Positions 55,323 through 64,000 are shown, counted from the first letter of the stretch. The stretch is DNA of 64,000 nucleotides from Altererythrobacter aquiaggeris (GCF_037154015.1 NZ_JBANRL010000001.1:1302001-1366000), one strand, 5' to 3'. Numbers and translations are program-made. Notes: generated by a model from the letters alone, not told the origin.

Positions 55323-57241
55323 CGGGTAATCCTCAGGCTACCTAGCTGTGCGGCGATACTTGCAAAAGTCTCGTTCAACTGCGCCGCATCGTCAGCGACG
55401 AAATAATGTCCCTCGCCGGCGCACTGCGTCATCACCGGGTTCAGGCTCGTGCCGAACCCGATAACCCACACTGTGATGTTGCGCTTCTTGACCTCTTCGC
55501 AGGCTACCGCAAAACGTCTTTCGATTGTCTCGTCCAGCGACAGGCTCGAGCTTGGGTCCCAACGGCGTTCGTCCAGTGGCTCAAGCCCGTATGTCGAATA
55601 GCTGACATCGAGCGCATCTGTCTCGCCGTCTGTCAGAAAAATCATGTGTCTTTCTGTTTGCTTGGCCGCGCTGACATTGGCATTTTCAGCACTGAACAGT
55701 CCGGTGGGTGACAGCAGCCGCCCGCCCCAGATCATCCCGATGTCATGATAGGTGCTTCCTGCAGGCTGGATACCGGCAAGATAGCTGTCGAGCTGTCCGG
55801 ATGTGAGCGTCGCCAGTTTTCGTGCCGGGGCAGGGCAGGCCGCAAAACCGGCGCCCCCGGGTCTCAGATAATTTGCCGTCGTCGTTTTAGTGGGCTTGGT
55901 CCACGAACCTGTCGTGTCCCAATTGAGCGAGCGGGCATAGACGATGCCCGGGTACATCGGGCGCCACTGGGTGTCGGAATTGCCGGCTTCCGGCACCGCA
56001 TCAATATCAAGATCGCGAGCCTGGCTGAAATCTACCGAATTGTAATCGGTGATTTCGTAGGTGGACCGTTCCTCCATGCAGCCATTCGACGATGTCCGCC
56101 AATCACTTACGTCAAGGGTCAGTTGTTTGTATTGCCATTTGTAAAACGTGCGATTGTAAGGCTCGGTAACCTGGTCGTATTCCTGAACAAAATTGGAATA
56201 TGTGCGCATCCTGACGTGGCACGTTTCACCTGACCGGCTGATCCAGTAATCTGTGCCGTTGGTTGTCTTACGGTACCGTTTGGTGACCTCGGTCCCGTCC
56301 GGATCGCTTACTTCGACACTGCTTTCCGATAGCAGCACATAATCCGAACTGTGCGTATCCGATGGCGCACTTCCGCCGTTGCAATTGTACGAAGCAGAGC
56401 CGGTTTCACCTGTAGCCGGAACGTACGTTGCCGGAAAACTGTCATACGTCGTATCTGCGCTCTGGGTACCCGAGATATTGGTCCAGTTCCTGTATATGGT
56501 CCGGTAGTCCACTTGTTCCCGGTCGACGACCTGTTTGCGCGATTGATATTGCCACTCATCGACCACCCAGTCATCTTTGAGCAACGAGCCGACATTCACG
56601 TTCGTGGAGTAGGGTACGAAACCGTATCTGACTCTGGTCTGCGGCGAGGAAGCAGCTGCTATTTGCGCGTGGAATCCCTTAACGGTCGCTTTCAGGACTG
56701 CCAGCCGATTGTCCGGATCGCCGGGGTTGGTTTCGCTCATCGATCCTGTCACATCCATCACCATCATGATGTCCGTATTCGACATGGTGAGGTTGGACTG
56801 GCAGCTGACCGAGATCGGCACCTGCGTAAATCCGAAGATGGCCATGATTGTCGTGGGAACGACTACGGAAGCGGTCCCGGTTACGGCATAATCTTCTTCC
56901 AGCGTCATGACAAAGTCACGTTGCTCGGTCCCGTAGGCGCCTGCCCGAAAATTGAGGTTAAAAAATCTTTCGCCGGACTCCGCAGCCTCTGGCGGAACTT
57001 CACCTGTAATCGCTACCTCTGTACCAACCCGTTTTCTGGCCGCAAGGACGCCGGCGTCACACGCCTGTTGCAATCTGTTTTGCGCCAGATAGGAACGGCC
57101 CATATCGACACCGCCGCCGACCATCGCCATGAGCGGCGCGATCGCGGCTGCGGCCATTACCAGCGTATTGCCTGATCGGTCATGCGCTAGCCGGGTCAAA
57201 AGCCCCGATCGCACGGCTTGCTGTTTTGTTGCACGGTTCAT
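55319..57241 (-). CDS. TadG-like surface protein with von Willebrand factor A domain
   Basis: This is a 640-residue protein. After a TadE/TadG-type N-terminal segment (GNTLVMAAAAIAPLMAMVGG, residues about 24-45) comes a vWA domain with a metal-ion-dependent adhesion site: DVTGSM (about 163-168). The later MIDAS element HMIFLTDGETDALDVSYSTY and the closing strand NITVWVIGFGTSLNP lie some 370 residues away. The region in between is a large insertion rich in Tyr, Ser and Trp with paired Cys. Such proteins belong to Tad pilus loci and probably act in adhesion. It overlaps the next gene by 4 nt. Confidence 0.82.
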   Translation of the reverse strand: MNRATKQQAVRSGLLTRLAHDRSGNTLVMAAAAIAPLMAMVGGGVDMGRSYLAQNRLQQACDAGVLAARKRVGTEVAITGEVPPEAAESGERFFNLNFRAGAYGTEQRDFVMTLEEDYAVTGTASVVVPTTIMAIFGFTQVPISVSCQSNLTMSNTDIMMVMDVTGSMSETNPGDPDNRLAVLKATVKGFHAQIAAASSPQTRVRYGFVPYSTNVNVGSLLKDDWVVDEWQYQSRKQVVDREQVDYRTIYRNWTNISGTQSADTTYDSFPATYVPATGETGSASYNCNGGSAPSDTHSSDYVLLSESSVEVSDPDGTEVTKRYRKTTNGTDYWISRSGETCHVRMRTYSNFVQEYDQVTEPYNRTFYKWQYKQLTLDVSDWRTSSNGCMEERSTYEITDYNSVDFSQARDLDIDAVPEAGNSDTQWRPMYPGIVYARSLNWDTTGSWTKPTKTTTANYLRPGGAGFAACPAPARKLATLTSGQLDSYLAGIQPAGSTYHDIGMIWGGRLLSPTGLFSAENANVSAAKQTERHMIFLTDGETDALDVSYSTYGLEPLDERRWDPSSSLSLDETIERRFAVACEEVKKRNITVWVIGFGTSLNPVMTQCAGEGHYFVADDAAQLNETFASIAAQLGSLRITR

Positions 57242-57351
57242 CCCGCAATAACCCGTACACAGGGCGCGTAACCGCCTAGCAAACAGACAAGGTTAATTTG
57301 TTGAGAAATTGAAGCAACCATGGCGCGCAGCATCAGTCTGCGCTCGCGCCA

Positions 57352-57813
57352 TCAAGGTGCAGGCGGTGCAGCACCTGCCAGCAAGAACAGCGGGCGTTCA
57401 TACGTTAGCGTCAAACCGGACACCTCGGCAAATTCAAGAAAGTTCGGCGGCGCATAATTTACCGTCAATTCCATTTCTTTCACGCCGGCAATGCGACTGG
57501 TCTGATTTGTCACCATGACCACCAAACGATCCGGGTCGAGATTGTAGGCGTCACCAACACCCATGGCCATAATCTGCGTTTGCAATTGGCCAGGCGTAAG
57601 TCGCGACTCTTTTTGATATTGGACGAGCGCAAACCGGCTCGCATCACTGGCGAGATTTCGTACGGCGTTGTAATTCTGCGCGTATGCGCCGACCTGGATC
57701 ACCCCGAAAATCAGCAGCAGAAATGCCGGGCTGAGCAAGGCAAACTCTACCAGCGTGCTTCCGCGGCTGTCTTTCAGCAAACCGGATAATTGTTTTTTAG
57801 CAATCCTGGTCAT
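57352..57813 (-). CDS. TadE-like protein
   Basis: This is a 153-residue TadE family member: KDSRGSTLVEFALLSPAFLLLIFGVIQVG is the prepilin-like segment with the Glu-Phe-Ala signature and helix, followed by YNAVRNLASDASRFALVQYQ and an extracytoplasmic domain. It ends GAAPPAP. ATG 57813 stands 2 nt from the previous gene's stop. The start is placed there rather than at an upstream in-frame position inside that gene. A 110-bp gap separates it from the vWA gene downstream on the same strand. Confidence 0.85.
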   Translation of the reverse strand: MTRIAKKQLSGLLKDSRGSTLVEFALLSPAFLLLIFGVIQVGAYAQNYNAVRNLASDASRFALVQYQKESRLTPGQLQTQIMAMGVGDAYNLDPDRLVVMVTNQTSRIAGVKEMELTVNYAPPNFLEFAEVSGLTLTYERPLFLLAGAAPPAP

Positions 57814-57815
57814 TG

Positions 57816-58268
57816 TCAGCGCACCTGGACAGTTCGGACAACGGAGTAGTTGAATGCCGATCCGACCCCCATCTGGGTCCACAGCGGGGTATAACTGTCT
57901 GTCACGGTCAGTTCGACATATTGATAGATCGGTTGGGTCACGTTGCAGGATGTTGGATCTGCGATGATCGAGCTTGCAGTGTTGCAGCGAAATCGCTGGT
58001 TCAGCGTAACCTGGTCATCGTTCAGCCCCAGCGACGTTTCGATAATGTCGTCGATTGTCGCCGAATCTATTGTCGCCGAAGACGCAGCCGCCAGAATGAT
58101 GGCTTCCGCCTCGCCCGCAGCACTCTGCAATTCTTGCTGGCGCGAAACCATTGTGCCGACCTCGTATGTTCCGATCGACATGACAGCCAGCAGCGGAGCG
58201 ACGAGGGCGGTTTCAACCGCCATTGCCCCTTTGCTGTCTCGCAAGAACTGGATTGCCCCGGTAAACAT
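57816..58268 (-). CDS. TadE-like protein
   Basis: This is a 150-residue protein with the TadE-type start (KGAMAVETALVAPLLAVMSIG) and one membrane helix. The extracytoplasmic part includes ASSATIDSATIDDIIETS, where a 15-nt unit is duplicated in frame, and two Cys (RFRCNTA, TSCNVT). It overlaps the next upstream gene by 1 nt and is followed after 2 nt by another TadE gene, so three prepilin-like proteins would be made together. Confidence 0.83.
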   Translation of the reverse strand: MFTGAIQFLRDSKGAMAVETALVAPLLAVMSIGTYEVGTMVSRQQELQSAAGEAEAIILAAASSATIDSATIDDIIETSLGLNDDQVTLNQRFRCNTASSIIADPTSCNVTQPIYQYVELTVTDSYTPLWTQMGVGSAFNYSVVRTVQVR

Positions 58269-59560
58269 TACCCCACCAGCCTTACGCTGCTTGCTGTCGT
58301 GCCAAGCTTCGAAGAGCTGTCATAACTGCACAGCGTTTTAAGATTCGCATTACCTGAAATCGACAGAGTGTAGGCCGAAATCTGGAAGCAAAGATCTGTC
58401 GAAGTACCGGAGTTGCCGTTAATCTTGACCTTGCCATTCGGAAGATAGAGAACGCCCGAAATCTTGAATTTCGAATTGCCGTTTATCGTATGGTCAACCG
58501 GATCGGTTTCACCCGACTTGTCTTCGATGAAAAGCATCTGAGCCAGTTTCTCTTTATCATCCTCGTAATCGCCCCCGACGAAATCACTTTGGACCATCGG
58601 AGTAAGGTCGACGCTTCCGTCGGTTCCGCTGCCGCCCAGCTTCAGGCTTGCGCCGTCTTGCAGGATAAACATGACACCGTAACCGGTAACTTTGGCATTA
58701 TGGGTCAGATCAAGCGTGCCGCCTTTGATGAAATACATCCCTGGCTGAAAGGCGGTATCGCATTTGATGGTAATGCCGCCAACGTAATTACCGGGGTTGG
58801 GATACGCCGATTTGTTCGAGCCTTTACCACACGCATATACGCCCTTTGCGGTATTATCGGTCTGTTCGGGGATCGGCGTGCTCGCATACACGTCGCTCAG
58901 ATTCGTCACGCCTTCAGCAACCGCAGACTGGTTGGCAGCAGGTACGCTGGCAGTGCCGCAGGTGGCGATGGATGTCGTCGTAACTGTGGCGCTGCCGTCG
59001 ATTAAAATCGCATCGTCGTCGCAGGACAATGCGCCAAGTCCGCAGTTGGCATTGACGTTGGCGCTGCCGCCAACCTCGAATGAAGTACCGTCTTCCTTGA
59101 GCGTTATGAGGCAGGCGTTGTAAGAAGCGCCCTCCTTGAAGGATGCTTGCGCAGTCGCGCGGATCGTGGCCGCACCGCCCATGATGAAACTGGAGAACGG
59201 CAGACGTTTGCTGGCGGTGGCGGTAACGATGACACTGTTATCAGTCCCGCCGTCATAGCCGGCTTTTTCGATTATCGGCGCCGTATCGAAATCTTTCGTC
59301 AATTTCTGGTTGGCGTCGAATTCCTGCAGGGCGCGGCCGCTCCAGGTGGCTGTGTCTTCGTCATAAGCAAGCGCCCAGGCACCTGCGATAGCCGCCTGAT
59401 CGACCGAATGCTGAAGCTCGCGCTTCCACATATACCATTGCGCAGTATCAATGCCGTAACCTGCCGCGCCGATCAGCGCGGGCATTCCGACTGCCATGAT
59501 CATCACCGCGTTGCCGCTGGTGTTTTTGCGCAGATTTCTCAGGAGCCCCCTGAATTTCAT
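58268..59560 (-). CDS. TadG-like protein with a repetitive glycine/asparagine-rich ectodomain
   Basis: This is a 430-residue protein. The N-terminal 60 residues are the TadG-type anchor (NTSGNAVMIMAVGMPALIGA, GIDTAQWYMWKRELQHSVD). After it, ACLITLKEDGTSFEVGGSAN and many short Gly/Asn/Thr-rich repeats alternate with hydrophobic residues, as in a beta-helix (for example MYFIKGGTLDLTHNAKVTGY). It may be a long adhesive stalk or pilus-associated protein. GAGG precedes the ATG. It heads the leftward cluster and lies 152 bp from a divergent rightward gene. Confidence 0.75.
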   Translation of the reverse strand: MKFRGLLRNLRKNTSGNAVMIMAVGMPALIGAAGYGIDTAQWYMWKRELQHSVDQAAIAGAWALAYDEDTATWSGRALQEFDANQKLTKDFDTAPIIEKAGYDGGTDNSVIVTATASKRLPFSSFIMGGAATIRATAQASFKEGASYNACLITLKEDGTSFEVGGSANVNANCGLGALSCDDDAILIDGSATVTTTSIATCGTASVPAANQSAVAEGVTNLSDVYASTPIPEQTDNTAKGVYACGKGSNKSAYPNPGNYVGGITIKCDTAFQPGMYFIKGGTLDLTHNAKVTGYGVMFILQDGASLKLGGSGTDGSVDLTPMVQSDFVGGDYEDDKEKLAQMLFIEDKSGETDPVDHTINGNSKFKISGVLYLPNGKVKINGNSGTSTDLCFQISAYTLSISGNANLKTLCSYDSSSKLGTTASSVRLVG

Positions 59561-59712
59561 ATTAGTATCCTCGTCAAAGCTGACTATCGAATGCTGCCGC
59601 TTCTAGAGACTGTTGGTAATCGAGAAGCGAAAAGGGTTGGTTAATTCCGGGTTACGAAAGATTTGCGGCCAGCTTGCTTGACTTCACCGGCACAATCTAA
59701 CGAAGGCGCGAT

Positions 59713-60363
59713 ATGCAAAGTGACCGCCTCGATCTTCTGCCTCACGAACAGCGCCTGGCGCTCACATATGCTCCGCGTGAGGCCAGAACCTACTGCCACA
59801 CGCTTATGCAGTTTGATGCCCGGCTGGCGGACATCGTCAGGACCATTCGCGAACCGATCCTCGCGCAGATGCGTCTTGCCTGGTGGCGGGACAGGCTGAG
59901 GGATACACCCGAAAACTGGCCGGTCGGCGAACCCCTGCTCGCAGAACTCAAATCGTGGGGCAAAACTGCGCGCAAACTGGAGGCCGTTGTCGATGGCTGG
60001 GAATTGCTGATTGGCGAGGATCAGTTGACCGCGGATGATGTCACCAGCTTTGCGACAAGCCGGGGCGCGGGATGGGCAGCCTTGGCGGCCGTCATCGGCG
60101 AGGATCCCGATGCCGCCGCGACAGCCGGTGCTGACTGGGCGCTGGTTGATCTGGCATGTAATCTGTCGTCGCCCGAGGAACAGGACACTGTCGCTCAAAT
60201 CCTGCGTGAACGGATGATGCGCGCAGTCGCTTTACCGCGCTCACTGCGTAGTCTGGCTGTCTTGCACACCCTCGCGTTGCGCGCTGCCCACAAAAATCGC
60301 GGCCTGCTCGACGGACCGGGTGCGATGGGCCTGGCAATGCGGGTTGGCATCTTTGGCAGATGA
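59713..60363 (+). CDS. squalene/phytoene-synthase-like protein, NDUFAF6 relation possible
   Basis: This is a 216-residue protein with the alpha-helical prenyltransferase-like fold: ARTYCHTLMQFDARLADIVR and EPILAQMRLAWWRDRLRD are recognisable. It is much shorter than true synthases and lacks both aspartate-rich DxxxD metal-binding motifs. Short family members of this kind in proteobacteria resemble mitochondrial NDUFAF6, an assembly factor of complex I; that link is inference. The plus strand gene stands alone except for the EF-hand gene 32 nt downstream. There is an in-frame ATG at 59713 with GAAGG upstream. Confidence 0.75.
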   Translation: MQSDRLDLLPHEQRLALTYAPREARTYCHTLMQFDARLADIVRTIREPILAQMRLAWWRDRLRDTPENWPVGEPLLAELKSWGKTARKLEAVVDGWELLIGEDQLTADDVTSFATSRGAGWAALAAVIGEDPDAAATAGADWALVDLACNLSSPEEQDTVAQILRERMMRAVALPRSLRSLAVLHTLALRAAHKNRGLLDGPGAMGLAMRVGIFGR

Positions 60364-60395
60364 GCTAGACTGCCCTTCAGGGAAAGGGTCGCACC

Positions 60396-60866
60396 ATGAA
60401 CCGATTGATTTTAGGCGCCATACTGACTTTGGCAGCGATGGGTATCGGGCTGTTCTGGATGCAGGGCAGGGCGCAGACCGAAGAAGGCGCGCCGCCGCCA
60501 ATTCCGGCCGATGTGATCGCAGAAGATAAAACGCCCGGCGAACTGCCGGTTGCCGACGCGGCGGGCATGACCGGCCCAGCGCCTCCCGAAGCGACCGAGC
60601 TCAGCCGTGAACAGCGGCGTTTCTTTCGCTACGACCGCAATCGAAATCTGGCGATATCGCGCAATGAAATGCTGAGCACGCGCAGCAACGCATTCCGCAA
60701 GCTGGATGCAGATGGCAATAATCTGCTCGATTTCGAAGAATGGGCCGTGGCCACCGCAAACCGCTTCGACGCTGCAGACAGGAACGGCGACCGCGAACTT
60801 TCCCAGGTGGAATTCGCGACCACCCGTCCAAAACGTGCCAAGAAAAAACCGTCCTGCCGTTGCTAA
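60396..60866 (+). CDS. secreted EF-hand protein
   Basis: This is a 156-residue predicted periplasmic protein. An N-terminal membrane anchor or signal ([20 protein letters not shown]) is followed by a Pro/Ala-rich linker and then three EF-hand-type loops: [28 protein letters not shown] and [14 protein letters not shown]. The second and third have good calcium ligands. The Lys/Arg-rich C-terminus is [12 protein letters not shown]. It probably binds Ca2+; the role is unknown. Its stop overlaps the stop of the convergent trmFO gene by 4 nt. Confidence 0.8.
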   Translation: MNRLILGAILTLAAMGIGLFWMQGRAQTEEGAPPPIPADVIAEDKTPGELPVADAAGMTGPAPPEATELSREQRRFFRYDRNRNLAISRNEMLSTRSNAFRKLDADGNNLLDFEEWAVATANRFDAADRNGDRELSQVEFATTRPKRAKKKPSCRC

Positions 60867-62248
60867 TGCGCTGCCAGGAAATCGTCCTGGCCAAGCCATG
60901 AACCAAAATCAGCCTTGCCGCGTGATGTGTAGGCTTCTTTTCGCTGGTTCTTTTTTACATCATGCATCGGCGGGAACAGACCAAAATTCACATTCATCGG
61001 CTGATAGGTTTCTGCATCCGCATCGCCGGTAATGTGTGACAGCAGCGCACCCATTGCGCTGCTGGCAGGAGGCGGCGACCAGTGCTGACCAGTCAGTTCA
61101 GCGGCGGTCATGATGCCGACCAGCAAACCGATCGCACTGCTTTCGACATAGCCTTCGCATCCGGTAATCTGTCCGGCAAATCTGATGTGGGGGGCAGATT
61201 TCAGCCGCAGTTGCCGATCGAGCACCTTGGGCGAATTGAGGAAAGTGTTACGGTGCAACCCGCCAAGCCGGGCAAATTCGGCATTTTCCAACCCGGGGAT
61301 CGTGCGAAATAACTCGACCTGCGCCCCGTGCTTCATTTTAGTCTGGAACCCGACCATATTCCACAGCGTGCCCAGCTTGTTATCCTGCCTTAATTGCACG
61401 ACAGCATGCGCCCACCGGCCCATCGGAAATTCCTCGGTCGCGGTATGCGGGTTATCAAGTCCCACAGGTTTCATGGGCCCGTAGCGCAAAGTTTCCACCC
61501 CGCGCGCCGCCATTATTTCCACCGGCATACAGGCATCGAAGTATGGTGTGTTCGCCTCCCATTCCTTGAACTCGATTTTTTCCGCATCGAGCAAACCCTG
61601 ATGGAACGCGAGGTATTGGTCTTGGCTCATCGGGCAATTGATATAATCACCTTCCGGATTGGAAGCTGCGGTCGTCTTGTCCCACCGGCTTGCCATCCAG
61701 CAAATATCCATATCGATACTGTCGCGGTGGATAATGGGCGCGATGGCATCAAAGAAGGCAAGTGCATCCTGCCCGGTGGCGCCGCCAATACTTTCAGCGA
61801 GCGAGGCGGCAGTTAACGGACCTGTGGCCACGATGGTCAGACCAGCGGCCGGCAGACATTCAATCTGTTCACGCACAACCGTGATGTTCTCATGGTGCTC
61901 CAGTGCCTTCTGGACCTCTGCCGAAAACAGATCGCGATCAACCGCCATTGCCGATCCGGCGGGAACACGGGCAATTTCGCCCGCACGCATCACGATAGAA
62001 TCGAGGCGGCGCATTTCATGGTGCAGCAGTCCAACCGCGTTCTTCTGGTCATCATCGGATCTGAAACTGTTGGAACACACCAGTTCCGCCAGTCCCTCGG
62101 TCTGGTGGGCCGCAGTCATGTGACCCGCACCGCGCATTTCTGAAAGGCGCACTTTCACACCGCGGCGGGCCAGTTGCCAGGCCGCTTCCGAACCCGCCAG
62201 GCCGCCGCCAATTATGTGAACGTCATATCCGGATGTCTGGTCAGTCAT
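60863..62248 (-). CDS. trmFO: folate-dependent tRNA (uracil-54-C5) methyltransferase
   Basis: This FAD enzyme makes ribothymidine at position 54 of tRNA with methylene-tetrahydrofolate. It has 461 residues. The FAD-binding start is [61 protein letters not shown] and [18 protein letters not shown] are characteristic. ATG 62248 ([11 protein letters not shown]) gives the normal length. The upstream gene on the other strand starts 63 bp away. Its stop overlaps the EF-hand gene convergently. Confidence 0.95.
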   Translation of the reverse strand: MTDQTSGYDVHIIGGGLAGSEAAWQLARRGVKVRLSEMRGAGHMTAAHQTEGLAELVCSNSFRSDDDQKNAVGLLHHEMRRLDSIVMRAGEIARVPAGSAMAVDRDLFSAEVQKALEHHENITVVREQIECLPAAGLTIVATGPLTAASLAESIGGATGQDALAFFDAIAPIIHRDSIDMDICWMASRWDKTTAASNPEGDYINCPMSQDQYLAFHQGLLDAEKIEFKEWEANTPYFDACMPVEIMAARGVETLRYGPMKPVGLDNPHTATEEFPMGRWAHAVVQLRQDNKLGTLWNMVGFQTKMKHGAQVELFRTIPGLENAEFARLGGLHRNTFLNSPKVLDRQLRLKSAPHIRFAGQITGCEGYVESSAIGLLVGIMTAAELTGQHWSPPPASSAMGALLSHITGDADAETYQPMNVNFGLFPPMHDVKKNQRKEAYTSRGKADFGSWLGQDDFLAAH

Positions 62249-62310
62249 GCCGCAATCGGATAGCAGCGAAAATCCGGCACACAAGCGATGTCGCAACACA
62301 AGGGTTCAAA

Positions 62311-62991
62311 ATGCCAGTTCGCACATTGGCCAGCAGGCGACCGTTACTGCTTGCTTCGCTCGCCTGCGCCGTCGCTTATTATTTTATTGCAGACAGCGGG
62401 GTTTTGCCCGGTGTGGCGGTCATTGTGTTGAAAGGTGCGGGTGTCGCACTGCTGGCTGCTTACGCGTGGCTCCGGCATTCAGGCCGTGACGCTCACCTTC
62501 TGGCGCTGGTCATGGGTCTTTCTGCCCTGGGCGATATGGCCATCGAATTGAGCGCTGCTGCGGGGGGCGGGATGTTCCTGTTGAGTCATCTGGCCGCGAT
62601 CTTACTATATTCGCGCAATCGCCGGGCCTCGACTACCCCAAGCCAGAAAGCCGCAGCGTTGGCCCTCCTGTTTCTCACACCGGTGATCGCCTGGATTTTG
62701 GTGTCGCAGACCGATGGCGCGATCGGTGTTGCGATTTACGCTTTGGTGCTGGGCGCAATGGCCGCTTCAGCCTGGACAAGCCGCTTCCCGCGCTATCAGG
62801 TTGGTATCGGAGCCGTTATGTTTGTCATATCGGATTTGCTGATATTCGCAGACATGGAATTGCTGTCACAAAGCCCGATACCCGGGTGGTTGATATGGCC
62901 GTTGTATTTTATCGGTCAATTCATGATCGCGACGGGTATAATTCAGACTTTGCGCGGAGAGCGGTCTGACTCAGCGGAGGAGATCGCTTGA
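62311..62991 (+). CDS. YhhN-family (lysoplasmalogenase-like) membrane protein
   Basis: This is a 226-residue protein with about eight membrane helices of the YhhN family. Its vertebrate relative TMEM86B hydrolyses lysoplasmalogens. Family residues include LGDMAIELSAAAGGGMFLLSHLAAILLY, VGAVMFVISDLLIFADME and PLYFIGQFMIATGI, which contain the conserved Asp and His. The activity in bacteria is not established. The ATG follows a purine-rich stretch (AAGGG about 10 nt upstream). It is followed by a terminator-like hairpin and is convergent with the dioxygenase gene. Confidence 0.85.
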   Translation: MPVRTLASRRPLLLASLACAVAYYFIADSGVLPGVAVIVLKGAGVALLAAYAWLRHSGRDAHLLALVMGLSALGDMAIELSAAAGGGMFLLSHLAAILLYSRNRRASTTPSQKAAALALLFLTPVIAWILVSQTDGAIGVAIYALVLGAMAASAWTSRFPRYQVGIGAVMFVISDLLIFADMELLSQSPIPGWLIWPLYFIGQFMIATGIIQTLRGERSDSAEEIA

Positions 62992-63000
62992 GGGGTTTTT
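62970..63000 (+). terminator. terminator-like hairpin after the YhhN-family gene
   Basis: CTCAGCG (62970-62976) pairs with CGCTTGAG (62985-62992) with one bulged T, and five T follow (62996-63000). It overlaps the stop codon and may also end the convergent dioxygenase transcript. Confidence 0.5.
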
Positions 63001-63001
63001 G

Positions 63002-63841
63002 CTAACCATCCCAGGCCGCGATCGTGGTTCGGTGCAATTTTCGCCTGAACCCCTCGTAACCGCCAGTGGCCTTGTGCAGGACCGACCGGTTGTCCCACAT
63101 CACCAACATCCCTTCCGACCAGCTATGGCGGTAGATAAATTGCTCGCGGCCTTGCCATTCGATCAGCTCTGCCAATAATTCGAATGCGTCAGCGTCTGGC
63201 AACCCCTTGATACCGATGATGTAACCCAGACAGCTGAAAATTGCTTCCTCGCCCGTTTCGGGATGCTTTTGTATCAAGCGGTGTTCCTGCGTGCCGAACG
63301 CGCTTTTGTCCGGACGGATTGCCATCGTGCGGCCTTCGTCCTTGTCGCCGTATGCTCCATCCGGTGCGTAGGCTCCGCGCGCACTATGAATTGCCGTAAG
63401 CGTTCGCAACGCGGACTTGCGAACTTCAGGCAGAGCGTGAAATGCGGCTATCTGATCCGAGAAAAGCGTATCACCGCCCTGTGGCGGTATCTCCAATGCA
63501 GTCAGACAGGTCCCGGCTGGGGGCCTGGCAAGAAAACTCCAGTCGCTGTGCCAATTCTCGGCAAATAACGGCGTTTTCTCGTCTGCTTCCCGCTTGATAG
63601 CGGCAATATGCCGGCGGCCCGGGATCGGATCAAAAAACGGATCCTTACCAAAACCGCCCATTGCGATTGTAAAACGTTCGAGCGCATCATTATCCAGATG
63701 CTGGTCCGGAAACGCCAGAACCCGGTGCTTTAGCCATGCGTTGCGTATCTCGCGGATTGTCATGGGGTCCAGCGGAGCCGACAGATCGGCTCCGCTAACG
63801 CTGGCACCGCACGACGCGCCAGACGGGTGGACAGTCAGCAT
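63002..63841 (-). CDS. TauD/TfdA-family 2-oxoglutarate dioxygenase
   Basis: This is a 279-residue Fe(II)/2-oxoglutarate oxygenase. The iron triad is His98 and Asp100 (ENWHSDWSF) and His256 (NRSVLHKATGGY), with the 2-oxoglutarate Arg in RRKLHRTTI. Family members hydroxylate taurine, phenoxyacids and other substrates; MAIRPDKSAFGTQEHRLIQK does not point to a specific one. ATG 63841 is chosen; a GTG one codon before it would also serve. The start overlaps the stop of the upstream gene by 1 nt, so the two are probably cotranscribed. Confidence 0.85.
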   Translation of the reverse strand: MLTVHPSGASCGASVSGADLSAPLDPMTIREIRNAWLKHRVLAFPDQHLDNDALERFTIAMGGFGKDPFFDPIPGRRHIAAIKREADEKTPLFAENWHSDWSFLARPPAGTCLTALEIPPQGGDTLFSDQIAAFHALPEVRKSALRTLTAIHSARGAYAPDGAYGDKDEGRTMAIRPDKSAFGTQEHRLIQKHPETGEEAIFSCLGYIIGIKGLPDADAFELLAELIEWQGREQFIYRHSWSEGMLVMWDNRSVLHKATGGYEGFRRKLHRTTIAAWDG

Positions 63842-64000
63842 CACTCAGGCGGATCTTTTCCGATATCCGCGTCGGACTGAGGCGTTGTAACCGGAGTGGT
63901 CACGTTCGCATCACGTCCCACGATCTCCTCGATGATTGCCTCCTCCGCCTCGTTTTCCGGTTCTTCCTGCTCGTCAAGCCGGACTGCCCCGACGACCGTT
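63841..64000 (-). CDS. C-terminal end of an acidic protein, cut by the window edge
   Basis: Only the last 52 codons (frame from 63999) are visible before the TGA at 63843-63841. The residues are strongly acidic (DEQEEPENEAEEAIIEEIVG) and then Thr/Pro/Asp-rich (TTPVTTPQSDADIGK). No domain can be named. Overlap of its stop with the start of the dioxygenase gene suggests one operon. Confidence 0.5.
   Translation of the reverse strand, partial: TVVGAVRLDEQEEPENEAEEAIIEEIVGRDANVTTPVTTPQSDADIGKDPPE

Noticed and set aside
56351-57175. 274-codon plus-strand open frame inside the vWA gene
   Set aside because: The minus-strand frame has a vWA domain and TadG anchor; this is its shadow.
58048-58083. 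15-nt in-frame duplication in a TadE-like gene considered as a functional repeat
   Set aside because: Only two copies, adding five residues (SATID); most likely a simple replication-slippage event.

Overview
The window looks like chromosomal core DNA from an alphaproteobacterium, most probably a sphingomonad of the Erythrobacter/Altererythrobacter type. This is an inference from gene order: nuoA-N followed by birA, coaX, rnj and a DUF1467 gene; gltA/gltX/comEC/lexA/moaC/trp/ppiD/tpiA/secG/pyrG; grx/nitrilase/DUF1178; and ftsB/pdhA/pdhB with a lipoyl domain on the E1 beta subunit. An alphaproteobacterial-type LexA operator (GTTC-N7-GTTC) fits. The DNA is moderately GC-rich. I see no insertion sequence, prophage, CRISPR array or replication origin.

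Layout. 2-1135: 3' part of a coniferyl-aldehyde-type dehydrogenase, ended by a terminator. 1281-20998: one long rightward unit with all fourteen complex I genes, then birA, coaX, rnj and DUF1467. It contains four accessory genes: three tiny membrane proteins coupled to nuoD, nuoE and nuoF, and a secreted protein between nuoF and nuoG. The secreted gene is followed by a decayed partial copy of itself and a terminator-like hairpin. 21000-27613: a large coiled-coil membrane protein (leftward), then a rightward set of an HPt-like protein, a nucleotidyltransferase-like membrane protein, a helical protein and a histidine-kinase-like protein. Both phosphorelay-like proteins lack the phospho-accepting histidine. 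27622-32803: a small membrane protein, gltA, gltX and comEC. 32863-40794: lexA, moaC, trpC-D-G-E with a lipoprotein phosphodiester glycosidase wedged between trpE and trpG, and a PpiD/SurA-like foldase. 40992-43992: tpiA, secG, pyrG. 43993-46523: a gene-poor patch, an hsp20 gene with a heat-shock promoter and a ROSE-type RNA thermometer, then grx, a nitrilase-family gene and DUF1178. 46562-54024: tRNA-Arg(CCT), a class-IV aminotransferase homologue coupled to a sulfotransferase-like gene, mscS, a VOC protein with hppD, then ftsB, pdhA and pdhB. 54049-59560: six leftward TadE/TadG-type genes. 59713 to the end: a squalene/phytoene-synthase-like gene, an EF-hand protein, trmFO, a YhhN-family gene, a TauD-family dioxygenase and the end of an acidic protein.

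Much of the window is central metabolism and energy: complex I, pyruvate dehydrogenase E1, citrate synthase, triose-phosphate isomerase, CTP, tryptophan and molybdopterin synthesis. The less explained material lies in the nuo accessory genes, the 21-27.6 kb signalling-like cluster, the aminotransferase/sulfotransferase pair, the glycosidase inside the trp operon and the Tad-type surface cluster. Assignments rest on reading motifs, lengths and gene order by eye; no database search was run.
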